A stretch of DNA of 8,555 nt. Source: an uncultured Methanosarcinales archaeon. Lineage in GTDB: Archaea; Halobacteriota; Methanosarcinia; Methanotrichales; Methanotrichaceae. The DNA is taken from NCBI GenBank assembly GCA_937864385.1, contig CALMJN010000011.1:1-8555 (forward strand), written 5' to 3'. The position numbers and the translations under genes were made by a program. The notes beneath the pieces are model-generated. The model was not told the DNA's origin and made no database searches. It worked only from the letters and a program-made list of their open reading frames with translations. Positions 1-5,962 of this stretch are shown here, one piece after another. Position 1 is the first letter of the stretch; every line of letters starts with the position of its first letter.

Positions 1-180
1 CAACAAAAAATCACCTTCGAATGTTATTCATCCAATAATACTTAAGCTCATCTCTGCCCCACATCCGGCCTTGAGATGAATCCAAAAGTATGACTAAATA
101 CCTGGTACCTGCCAGGTACCCAGACTCCAGCTGCAGAGCACACCGAATACGCCGATCCGGCTGCCGAGGCCGGTAGAGCT
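1..180. other. Gene-free left flank
   Basis: I see no convincing coding region or RNA gene here. The segment is AT-rich over about 1-100 and GC-rich over about 140-175. It contains a perfect 17-bp palindrome (104-120) and a weak 5-bp-arm hairpin (CCGGC at 157-161 with GCCGG at 169-173). It lies just downstream of the minus-strand gene remnant, so the hairpins could help end that transcript, but no clear T-run follows them on the minus strand. Confidence 0.5.
104..120. repeat. 17-bp perfect palindrome with KpnI-like GGTACC ends
   Basis: GGTACCTG at 104-111 and CAGGTACC at 113-120 are exact reverse complements around one central base (C112). An overlapping alternative pairing, TACCTGG (100-106) with CCAGGTA (113-119), shares the right arm, so the 100-120 stretch is locally repetitive in the ACCTG/CAGGT motif. 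It could be a dimeric regulator site, a hairpin in a transcript, or a relic of a small repeat element. There is no adjacent start codon to assign it to. Confidence 0.6.
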
Positions 181-470
181 TCACATCATCAGCTTTCTCA
201 TGCTCCAGAGCATCTTTGGATTCTGCTTGATCATGGAGAGAAGATCGGCGGGACTGAATCGGGAGAGGTCTCTGCCTTGCAGAGATGCAGCCAGACGGTT
301 GATCTCATCATCGGACAGGCTGCAAAAGAATCTTTTGGCCTTGAGCCTCTTCTCCAAGGCCAACTCTTTTTTCCCCTACCCTCTCATGGACAGGGCCCTG
401 CTTGGCAGCCGCTCTTATAAAATCTTTGCAGTTGGGGTGAAGATTCAGATCTTCCAGAACTCCTGCGACC
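181..470 (-). pseudogene. Frame-disrupted 3' segment of the unknown charged protein (or a broken small gene)
   Basis: After the TAG stop of the upstream minus-strand gene (471-473), protein-like sequence continues in other frames. From about 469 down to about 370 the frame reads roughly VAGVLEDLNLHPNCKDF, then IRAAAKQGPVHERVGEK. It has no ATG and opens just after an in-frame TAA. At the GGGGAAAAAAG run (about 366-376) plausible coding moves to a third frame, reading ELALEKRLKAKRFF and ending in KLMM with a TGA at 181-183. That last stretch can be read alone as a 60-residue ORF from TTG at 363, but it opens only a few codons after an in-frame TAG. Both shifts are in the same direction (one extra base each), and the composition matches the charged helical protein upstream. 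The best reading is a decayed C-terminus or sequencing indels, the second at a homopolymer. Function is unknown. Confidence 0.5.
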
Positions 471-1025
471 CTAAATCTTGTCTCCTTTTATCTCCTCTAT
501 GATCTGATTCCATCTCTTAGCTTGGCTTACCTTTTGACGGATCAGCTCTTCAGTCGCATCATCCGGCGCTGCTGCATGCCCCTTCTTCTTGAGAACATCT
601 TTTAAGTCCAGAATAGACCTTATTATCCCGGCTGCTTCATCATGAATCGCTCTTGCTCTTTCTGGGCTAAGAGCCTCTTCTTTGAGAGCTTCCTCCTCTG
701 ACCTCTCCTTTTTTTGCAGTATTTCTATGATCTCCTCAATTTGTATCCTCTCTGGTTCAGTGATCTCTTTTTCATTGATAAGCCTCCAGATGAGCCGGTG
801 CAGCTCTATCTTTCCGCTGGCATGAACCTCCGCCGGAAGATCTCCCTCCGTTTGATGAAATTTCTCTATCTCTCGACTTAAATCGCCATTGTCGACAATC
901 AACTCCTGCGGCTCTTTTACTCCGACCCATACCAGGGCATGATGCAGGCTGGCTACGAGCTTCTTCCGCTCTTCTTCGGTCAGATAGTCCTTAAGGCTGA
1001 TATCGCTCTTCGAATTTTCTCTCAT
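471..1025 (-). CDS. Uncharacterised charged, helical protein (184 aa)
   Basis: I do not recognise a function. The protein is rich in Glu, Lys and Arg with long predicted helices: residues about 10-35 (LTEEERKKLVASLHHALVWVGV), about 65-105 and about 120-150, the last ending in a KKKGHAAAPDD linker. It has no signal peptide or membrane segment. It faintly resembles a methanogen family of unknown function (possibly DUF5788), from memory only. I chose ATG at 1025-1023 because GAGGAGG sits about six bases upstream. A GTG at 1106 would add 27 residues without a comparable ribosome binding site. Its stop at 471-473 seems premature, because coding-like sequence continues downstream in shifted frames, so the native protein may be about 280 aa. 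It is transcribed divergently from the nitrilase gene. Confidence 0.65.
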   Translation of the reverse strand: MRENSKSDISLKDYLTEEERKKLVASLHHALVWVGVKEPQELIVDNGDLSREIEKFHQTEGDLPAEVHASGKIELHRLIWRLINEKEITEPERIQIEEIIEILQKKERSEEEALKEEALSPERARAIHDEAAGIIRSILDLKDVLKKKGHAAAPDDATEELIRQKVSQAKRWNQIIEEIKGDKI

Positions 1026-1080
1026 CTCTGCCTCCTCTTTAGATTGGAATGATTTCCTCTGACATTCTGTTATTGTAGCC

Positions 1081-1090
1081 ATTAATATTG
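1081..1090 (-). promoter_or_regulatory. Candidate TATA box for the minus-strand unknown gene
   Basis: Read on the minus strand this is CAATATTAAT. It lies about 60 nt upstream of the ATG at 1025, which would place transcription start near 1058 and leave a leader of about 30 nt holding the GAGGAGG site. It is assigned only from AT-richness and spacing. Confidence 0.35.
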
Positions 1091-1121
1091 AGAATTCCCC
1101 CTTCACTGCGATATCTCTACC

Positions 1122-1129
1122 TTAATATA
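1122..1129 (+). promoter_or_regulatory. TATA box (TTAATATA) of the nitrilase-priS unit
   Basis: TTAATATA is centred about 28 nt before the ATG at 1154. That is the archaeal distance from TATA box to transcription start, so the start of the mRNA should be at or within a few bases of the start codon. The sequence just before 1154 is pyrimidine-rich (CCCTACTTTTTATT) with no Shine-Dalgarno sequence, consistent with a leaderless transcript. Confidence 0.55.
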
Positions 1130-1153
1130 CCCGAACCTGCCCTACTTTTTATT

Positions 1154-1903
1154 ATGCGAGCCGCCTGCCTGCAGCAAAGCATAAGTCCCTGCCAACCGGT
1201 GGAGAACCTTAAAAGGGCACTACTTCTGGCTGGATCGGCCCTGGCCGATGGAGCCCGGATTCTGGTCTTTCCCGAGCTCTTCCTGACCGGCTTCTGCTAT
1301 CAGCCCTCCCTCCAGGCCAGCCCATCGGCCCAGGACACCCCCCCTTACCACTCCTTCGATCCCTTCCGGCTCCTGGCGGAAAAGCACGGCTGCCTGATCA
1401 TAGGCTCCATCCGCTCCGGCAGGCAGAACCTGGGCTTCTGTTTGGACCGGGAGGGGCTAGAGCTCCGGCCCAAGATCCATCCCTTTGGAGAGGAGAGGGA
1501 GCACTTCTCGGGAGGCGGGCTCATCTCCCCAGCCCATACCTCACACGGACGGGTGGGTCTGGAGGTCTGCTATGACCTGCGCTTTCCCGAGGTGGCCCGA
1601 TCCCTGGCCCTGCAGGGAGCTGACTTCCTGGTGACGCCTGCCCAGTTTCCCGCCCAGCGCCGCGGCCAGTGGCGGGCCCTGGCCATAGCCCGGGCCATAG
1701 AAAACCAGATGCCTCACCTGGCCTGCAACTGGGCGGAGGGAGGAGGCTCCCTGATGGTGGAGGCGGATGGTGAGGTACTGGCCGAGGCAGGCTCAGGCCA
1801 GACGGTGATATGCGCTGATATCAGCCTCTCCCGCCGGGATCTCTTTCGCCGGGAGATCCCATGCTTCTCTCACCTCCGGCCTGATGTCTACGGAAGGTGG
1901 TGA
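1154..1903 (+). CDS. Nitrilase-superfamily carbon-nitrogen hydrolase
   Basis: This 249-aa cytoplasmic enzyme should hydrolyse a C-N bond of an amide or related substrate; the substrate cannot be told from sequence. It resembles the omega-amidase/NIT2-like branch in size and layout. The Glu-Lys-Cys catalytic triad is visible: E41 in FPELFLTGF, K107 in RPKIHPFGE and C139 in LEVCYDLRFPE, followed by GADFLVTPAQFP and RAIENQ. I chose ATG 1154 because MRAACLQQSISP is the usual first strand of the family. A TTG at 1088 would add 22 unrelated residues and would start upstream of the TATA box. The gene appears leaderless. Its stop overlaps the start of priS (GTGGTGA, 1897-1903), so the two are probably cotranscribed and translationally coupled. 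Confidence 0.9.
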   Translation: MRAACLQQSISPCQPVENLKRALLLAGSALADGARILVFPELFLTGFCYQPSLQASPSAQDTPPYHSFDPFRLLAEKHGCLIIGSIRSGRQNLGFCLDREGLELRPKIHPFGEEREHFSGGGLISPAHTSHGRVGLEVCYDLRFPEVARSLALQGADFLVTPAQFPAQRRGQWRALAIARAIENQMPHLACNWAEGGGSLMVEADGEVLAEAGSGQTVICADISLSRRDLFRREIPCFSHLRPDVYGRW

Positions 1904-3135
1904 GATTGAATGCCCTCACCGAAAACCTCCTGGTCTCCCGATTTCGCAGCTACTACCTGGAGTCCTCACTAGAGCCTCCGCCCAAGCTCGATTCCCGGGA
2001 GTGGGGCTTTCTTTTCTTCGACGACTCCGGGATGCGCCGGCATAAGTCTTTCTTCTCTCGAGGAGAGGTTGTCGACTATGTGAGGGCCATGGTTCCCCGC
2101 CATGTCTACCACTCCGCCGCCTATTACCAGCGGCCGGGGGCTCCGACCATGAAGGAGAAGATCTGGCAGGGGGCAGACCTCATCTTTGACCTGGATGCTG
2201 ATCATCTCCAGAACGCACCCAAGAGCTACTCCGGGATGCTGGAGACCGTCAAGAAGGAGACGGAGAAGCTTCTTGCCTTTCTAATGTCCGACTTCGGTTT
2301 CAGTGAGAGCAGATTAGCCGCGGTCTTCTCCGGAGGGCGGGGCTATCACATCCATGTCCGGGACCAGCGCATACTCTCGCTTGGCAGCGATGAACGCCGG
2401 GAGATTGTGGACTATCTGGCCGGAAGGGGCCTGGAGATGGATCGATTCATTGTTATGGCTCCCATGGAAGGAGATTGGGGAAAGGATAGAGCCTTTCGGT
2501 TGCGTGCGCCGGCCGCTGAGGCAGCGGGCTGGGGGAAAAGAATCAACCGTTCCATAATCTTCTTTGTTCATTCTCTCCGCCAGCAGAGCGAGGCTGATGC
2601 TATTGCCCTGCTATCCAAGAGGAAGGGCATAGGACCCAAGAGGGCCTCAAGCTTTTATCACAGCCTTCAGAAGGAAAACGTGCTGAAGGAGATCGCGAGT
2701 GGAAACCTGGACCTCTTTCGGGGCAGCGCCCCCATCTGGAAGATCCTGCTGGAGGAATTCCTGGATGAAGAAGGGGTTAAGGTGGGCTTTGATCTGGACT
2801 CGGAGCGGGGCAAGACGGACGAGCCGGTGACGGCAGATGTGCGCCGGCTGATCCGCTGCCCCGGCAGCCTGCACGGCGGCTCCGGGCTGAGGGTGACTCC
2901 GCTTTCCCTCACCGATCTGGAGGAATTCGATCCCCTCCACGATGCCCTAGTCTTCGGTGATGAGCTCATCCCGGTGCAGATTACCAAGCCCTTTCGGACG
3001 GAGATGAAGGGACAAGCCTACAATCTGGCCGAGGGTCGGGAAGAGCTGCCTGCCCATGTTGCCATCTTTCTCATGTGCCGGGGGGTGGCGGAGGCGCTCT
3101 CCGCCAGAGAGAGGGCAAAAAATTTGGCCCAATGA
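1897..3135 (+). CDS. priS: DNA primase small (catalytic) subunit PriS
   Basis: This is the catalytic subunit of the archaeal/eukaryotic-type primase, which makes primers at the replication fork together with PriL (not in this window). Numbered from GTG 1897 (412 aa), motif I is the metal-binding pair D98/D100 in ADLIFDLDADH. SGGRGYHIH is at 145-153. The third carboxylate is probably D308 in KTDEPVTAD, followed by RRLIRCPGSLHGG (about 316-328), which contacts the nucleotide. The N-terminus contains REWGFLFFD and MRRHKSF, typical of the family. The start is uncertain: GTG 1897, GTG 1900 or TTG 1906 are all possible, and TTG would give a family-like beginning (mNALTENLLVSRF). The gene overlaps the nitrilase stop. 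Only two cysteines are present (C321 and C394), so the zinc knuckle known from Pyrococcus PriS is absent. Confidence 0.95.
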   Translation: MVRLNALTENLLVSRFRSYYLESSLEPPPKLDSREWGFLFFDDSGMRRHKSFFSRGEVVDYVRAMVPRHVYHSAAYYQRPGAPTMKEKIWQGADLIFDLDADHLQNAPKSYSGMLETVKKETEKLLAFLMSDFGFSESRLAAVFSGGRGYHIHVRDQRILSLGSDERREIVDYLAGRGLEMDRFIVMAPMEGDWGKDRAFRLRAPAAEAAGWGKRINRSIIFFVHSLRQQSEADAIALLSKRKGIGPKRASSFYHSLQKENVLKEIASGNLDLFRGSAPIWKILLEEFLDEEGVKVGFDLDSERGKTDEPVTADVRRLIRCPGSLHGGSGLRVTPLSLTDLEEFDPLHDALVFGDELIPVQITKPFRTEMKGQAYNLAEGREELPAHVAIFLMCRGVAEALSARERAKNLAQ

Positions 3136-3169
3136 AGCTCTCCCAGAAGACTAGCGGAAATGATAAGTC

Positions 3170-3177
3170 TATATATT
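3170..3177 (+). promoter_or_regulatory. TATA box upstream of the GINS-ribosomal protein operon
   Basis: TATATATT lies in the 79-bp gap between priS and the GINS gene, the largest gap in the plus-strand block. Transcription would start near 3198-3202, giving a leader of about 15-25 nt. It is likely the main promoter for the genes from GINS to PRPP synthetase, though priS read-through is possible. Confidence 0.55.
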
Positions 3178-3214
3178 ATTTGATCCCAGAAAGGCAAGCC
3201 TGCGTTAGGGCTGG

Positions 3215-3793
3215 GTGGAAGGAGAATTGGATCTGGCCAATGCGCTGCGGGAAGAGCGCAAATCAGCAGAGCTCCAGCATCTGGATAAGGATTTTTATCA
3301 GCAGGTCGGCATCTACCTGTCCGGCCTGAGCCAGGAGCTATCATCGCTGCAAGACCCCTTCAGCGTAGAAGCTCAGATACTCCAGGACACCCTCAAGAGT
3401 GAGAAAAACAGCGTCAATAAGCTCATAGACCAGAGGATAAAAAAGATCGTCCGCCGGGCATTGAGAAGCGCCAGATCCGCATCCAGGGAGGAGGGCCTGG
3501 CCGGCATGACCGAGGAGGAGGAGGAGATCTACCGGCAGGCCCTCTCGGCCATAGCCACCGGCCAGGAGGCCATACTGGCTCATGTATCTCGCACCGAAAG
3601 GCCTTTAATGGGCAAAAAAGATATATGCCGGGAATACGAGGTTGTGCGGCTGCTGGATAGTGTTCCTATGTTCGTGGGCGTAGACGGGAGAAATTACCTT
3701 CTGCGTAAGGACGATGTAGCTATGATCCCGGCCGTTCACGCCAGAAATCTGCGCAATAAGAATTTAGCTTGCATAGTGAAGTTTGAGAGATGA
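3215..3793 (+). CDS. Archaeal GINS subunit (Gins51/Gins15 type)
   Basis: GINS is part of the replicative helicase assembly; it associates with MCM and the GAN/Cdc45-like RecJ protein and links helicase to primase. The 192-aa protein has the A-then-B order of Gins51: a helical A domain (about 5-125, with REERKSAELQHLDKDFYQQ) and a small C-terminal B domain (about 146-190, VPMFVGVDGRNYLLRKDDVAMIP split by family loops). The middle holds a basic and then acidic linker (IKKIVRRALRSAR, then TEEEEE). The start is uncertain. GTG 3215 is taken here, but TTG 3227 would give the more usual mDLANALREER beginning and lies just after AAGGAG. It is next to priS, as is common in archaea, and seven bases before rpl44e. 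Confidence 0.87.
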   Translation: MEGELDLANALREERKSAELQHLDKDFYQQVGIYLSGLSQELSSLQDPFSVEAQILQDTLKSEKNSVNKLIDQRIKKIVRRALRSARSASREEGLAGMTEEEEEIYRQALSAIATGQEAILAHVSRTERPLMGKKDICREYEVVRLLDSVPMFVGVDGRNYLLRKDDVAMIPAVHARNLRNKNLACIVKFER

Positions 3794-3799
3794 TAAAAA

Positions 3800-4084
3800 G
3801 TGAAGATGCCAAAAAAGCTTAACGCTTACTGTCCGTTCTGCAAAAAGCATACCCCCCAGACTGTGGAGCGGGTTAGAAAGGGCAGGGAATCCTCCCTGAA
3901 CCATATCCGAAGACAGAGATATCTGAGAGCCAATGGAATAGGAAACCAGGGCAAGTTCTCCAAGGTTCCCGGCGGAGACAAGCCGGTTAAGAGGCTTAAC
4001 CTGCGCTACCGCTGCAACACCTGCAAGAAGGCCCATAACCGGCCGGGCTTCCGGGCGGGCAAGTTCGATCTGGTGGAGGGATAA
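3800..4084 (+). CDS. rpl44e: Large-subunit ribosomal protein L44e (eL42)
   Basis: This 94-aa zinc-ribbon protein lies near the tRNA E-site of the large subunit. The zinc ligands are visible as C11/C14 (CPFC) and C72/C75 (CNTC). The family signature [17 protein letters not shown] is at 46-62, followed by [15 protein letters not shown] chose GTG 3800 over ATG 3806 because archaeal members begin M-K/Q-M-P-K/R, and because GAGATGAT sits about five bases before the GTG. The gene starts six bases after the GINS stop and ends two bases before rps27e. Confidence 0.97.
   Translation: MKMPKKLNAYCPFCKKHTPQTVERVRKGRESSLNHIRRQRYLRANGIGNQGKFSKVPGGDKPVKRLNLRYRCNTCKKAHNRPGFRAGKFDLVEG
4075..4080 (+). promoter_or_regulatory. 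Shine-Dalgarno site that sets the CTG start of rps27e
   Basis: GGAGGG at 4075-4080, inside the last codons of rpl44e, is a strong anti-16S match. It ends six bases before the CTG at 4087, which is the ideal spacing. It is the main evidence that initiation really occurs at this non-standard codon. Confidence 0.65.
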
Positions 4085-4086
4085 GT

Positions 4087-4254
4087 CTGCCATCCAAGTT
4101 CGTCAAGGTCAAGTGCAACGACTGTGAGAACGAGCAGATCATATTCGCCCATGCATCCACCGTGGTCAAATGCCTGGTCTGCGGGCGCACTTTAGCCGAG
4201 CCCACCGGGGGCAAGGCTACCATCAAGACCGCCATAGTAGAAGTCTTAGAGTGA
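4087..4254 (+). CDS. rps27e: Small-subunit ribosomal protein S27e (eS27), apparent CTG start
   Basis: This 55-aa protein is unmistakably S27e: [19 protein letters not shown], then [21 protein letters not shown]. The Cys4 zinc finger is C10, C13, C29 and C32. Other archaeal S27e proteins begin Met-Pro-Ser-Lys-Phe, and the codon at the Met position here is CTG (4087-4089). In-frame upstream codons (AGT, ATA, GGG, GGA, GGT, TCT, CGA) include no ATG, GTG or TTG; ATA at 4081 is the only other conceivable initiator. GGAGGG six bases upstream supports CTG. Automatic gene callers limited to ATG/GTG/TTG would miss or truncate this gene. It sits two bases after rpl44e and six before the aIF2-alpha gene. 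Confidence 0.92.
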   Translation: MPSKFVKVKCNDCENEQIIFAHASTVVKCLVCGRTLAEPTGGKATIKTAIVEVLE

Positions 4255-4260
4255 TCTGCG

Positions 4261-5034
4261 ATGCAACGTGAGGGCTGGCCAGAGCCCGGATCTCTAGTGG
4301 TCTGCACTGTGACTCAGGTCGTGGACTTCGGAGCCTTTGTCTCTTTGGACGAGTATTCCGGTAAGCAGGGCCTGATTCACATCTCGGAGGTGGCCAGCGG
4401 ATGGATCAAGTACATTCGCGACCACGTGCGAGAAGGGCAGAAGATCGTCTGCAAGGTATTGAATGTAGACACATCCAGGCACCATATAGATCTCTCCCTG
4501 AAAGATGTCAATGAGCATCAGCGCCGGGAGAAGATCCAGGAATGGAAGGCGGACCAGAAAGCCTGGAAATGGCTGGAGATGGCCTACAAGGACAGGCCTG
4601 AAGATGTCAAGCGGGTGGCCGATGCCTTGATGGCCTCTTACGACAGCCTTTACCTGGCCATGGAGGAGGCGGCCATCAGCGGCACTGATGCCCTGGCCGA
4701 CTCGGATCTCACAGAAGAAGATGTGAAGATCTTAGAGAGCCTCTCCCGGGATAATGTCAAGCTGCCCTCCGTGGAGATCAGCGGCTATGTGGACATTACC
4801 TCTCCCGCTCCGGACGGGGTTGAGGTGGTCAAGAAGGCGCTAAAGCAGGCCCGGCGAATCAAGGATAAAAGCGGCACAGTCGCCATCACCTATATCGGAG
4901 CACCGCGATACCGCATTCATGTAACGGCGCCGGATTACAAGAGTGCCGAGTCTGTTCTCAAGAAATCTGCCCAGGCTGTGGTCAAATTCATAGAACAGCA
5001 TGGCGGAGAGGGTACATTCCTTAGAGAGGCATGA
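4261..5034 (+). CDS. Translation initiation factor aIF2 subunit alpha
   Basis: This is the alpha subunit of the heterotrimeric factor that brings initiator Met-tRNA to the small ribosomal subunit. The 257-aa length is normal. Residues about 9-84 form the S1/OB domain (GSLVVCTVTQVVDFGAFVSLD, then KQGLIHISEV and HIDLSLKDV). About 88-170 is the helical domain (EWKADQKAWKWLE), and about 170-257 is the alpha-beta domain that binds the gamma subunit (GTVAITYIGAPRYRIHV). ATG 4261 follows GTGATC, a match to the end of the anti-Shine-Dalgarno complement. By alignment from memory, the position of the eukaryotic regulatory Ser51 is Ala45 here, with Ser46 next to it. Its stop overlaps the nop10 start as ATGA. 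Confidence 0.96.
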   Translation: MQREGWPEPGSLVVCTVTQVVDFGAFVSLDEYSGKQGLIHISEVASGWIKYIRDHVREGQKIVCKVLNVDTSRHHIDLSLKDVNEHQRREKIQEWKADQKAWKWLEMAYKDRPEDVKRVADALMASYDSLYLAMEEAAISGTDALADSDLTEEDVKILESLSRDNVKLPSVEISGYVDITSPAPDGVEVVKKALKQARRIKDKSGTVAITYIGAPRYRIHVTAPDYKSAESVLKKSAQAVVKFIEQHGGEGTFLREA

Positions 5035-5195
5035 GATCCAAGATCCTCCGGTGTACCGCCTGCGGCCGATACACCTTAAAGGAGATCTGCCCCGCCTGCG
5101 GGAGCCAGACAGCCATGACCAAGCCGCCCCGGTTCTCTCCCGATGATCCTTACGGCAGATACAGGAGAGCGCTGGGAGAAGGAGAAATGATATGA
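5031..5195 (+). CDS. nop10: H/ACA ribonucleoprotein subunit Nop10
   Basis: This 54-aa protein is a core component of the H/ACA RNP, which guides Cbf5 to make pseudouridine in rRNA. The N-terminal zinc ribbon has C8/C11 (CTAC) and C20/C23 (CPAC). It is followed by the family hallmark PPRFSPDDPYGRYRR (32-46), the linear segment that docks on Cbf5. It starts in an ATGA overlap with the aIF2-alpha gene, and its own stop overlaps the next ATG in the same way (5192-5195), indicating translational coupling. Confidence 0.96.
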   Translation: MRSKILRCTACGRYTLKEICPACGSQTAMTKPPRFSPDDPYGRYRRALGEGEMI

Positions 5196-5962
5196 AAGAG
5201 ACCATGGTCGTACGAATTAAAGAGGTGGCCCTTAAGGATCCTATTCTGGTGGAGGGGCTGCCCGGGGTGGGCCATGTGGGAAAGCTGGTAGCGGACCACA
5301 TGGTAGAGGAGCTGAAAGCAGAGAAGATCATGGAGATTTTCTCGCCCCATTTTCCGCCCCAGGTCATGGTCAATACCGACGGCACCATCCGGCAGGTCCG
5401 AAATGAGATCTATGCCTACCGGGGAAAGGACGGCGAGCCCGACCTGCTCATTCTCATCGGCGACTACCAGAGCGCTACCAATGAGGGGCATTACGAGCTG
5501 TGTGATATATTCCTGGACATAGCAGAGAGCTATCATGTTCAGAGAATTTATGCATTGGGAGGCTACGGAACCGGCCAGTTCGTGGAAAAGCCGGCGGTCA
5601 TGGGAGCGGCCACCAGCCTTTCCCTGGTGGAGGAGATGAAAGAGAAGGAGGTCCTCTTTCACGAGAATGAGCCGGGAGGCGGCATAATCGGCGTCTCCGG
5701 GCTCTTGCTGGGCATGGGAGCTTTGCGGGGCATGGATGCGGTCTGCCTTATGGGGGTCACCTCCGGCTATCTGGTCGATCCCAAGGCCGCCTCGGAGGTT
5801 TTGCGCATTTTATGCCTCATCCTGGGCATTGAGGTCAGCATCCAGGCTCTGGAAGAGAGAGCCAAGGAGATGGAGAAGATCATAGGCAAGCTGCAGGAGA
5901 TGGAGAGGGCTCAGGGACCTTATGAGGCGGGCGGGGATGAGGATCTCAGATACATCGGATAG
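5192..5962 (+). CDS. PAC2-family protein (proteasome assembly chaperone-like)
   Basis: This 256-aa cytoplasmic protein belongs to the PAC2 family, related to eukaryotic proteasome assembly chaperones and archaeal PbaA/PbaB. Visible family features are VEGLPGVGHVGKLVADHMV (20-38), FSPHFPPQVMV, LILIGDYQSATNEGHYEL (about 86-103), ALGGYGTGQ and GIIGVSGLLLGMG, with TSGYLVDPKAA near 190-200. The last 45 residues form a charged coiled coil (about 212-240, ALEERAKEMEKIIGKLQEME) and end DLRYIG. The Tyr is third from the end, so it is not a standard HbYX proteasome-docking tail. It follows nop10 by an ATGA overlap and overlaps the TldE-like gene by 26-41 nt. A role with the 20S proteasome is inferred from the family. 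Confidence 0.88.
   Translation: MKETMVVRIKEVALKDPILVEGLPGVGHVGKLVADHMVEELKAEKIMEIFSPHFPPQVMVNTDGTIRQVRNEIYAYRGKDGEPDLLILIGDYQSATNEGHYELCDIFLDIAESYHVQRIYALGGYGTGQFVEKPAVMGAATSLSLVEEMKEKEVLFHENEPGGGIIGVSGLLLGMGALRGMDAVCLMGVTSGYLVDPKAASEVLRILCLILGIEVSIQALEERAKEMEKIIGKLQEMERAQGPYEAGGDEDLRYIG

Noticed and set aside
141..180. Possible tRNA or small RNA at the GC-rich stretch
   Set aside because: No acceptor/T-arm consensus (GGTTCRANNCC) or cloverleaf pairing can be drawn; only a 5-bp hairpin is present.
200..502. Plus-strand ORF of 100 codons
   Set aside because: It lies opposite the frame-disrupted minus-strand segment, whose Glu/Lys/Leu helical pattern is more protein-like.
3075..3329. ORF bridging priS and the GINS gene with an ATG at 3133
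   Set aside because: It overlaps both genes out of frame, crosses the TATA box, and its translation is Trp/Ser/Arg-rich without similarity to known proteins.
5150..5662. Minus-strand ORF of 170 codons opposite nop10 and the PAC2 gene
   Set aside because: It is antisense to two clear genes on the plus strand, with no recognisable motif and no ribosome binding site supporting it.
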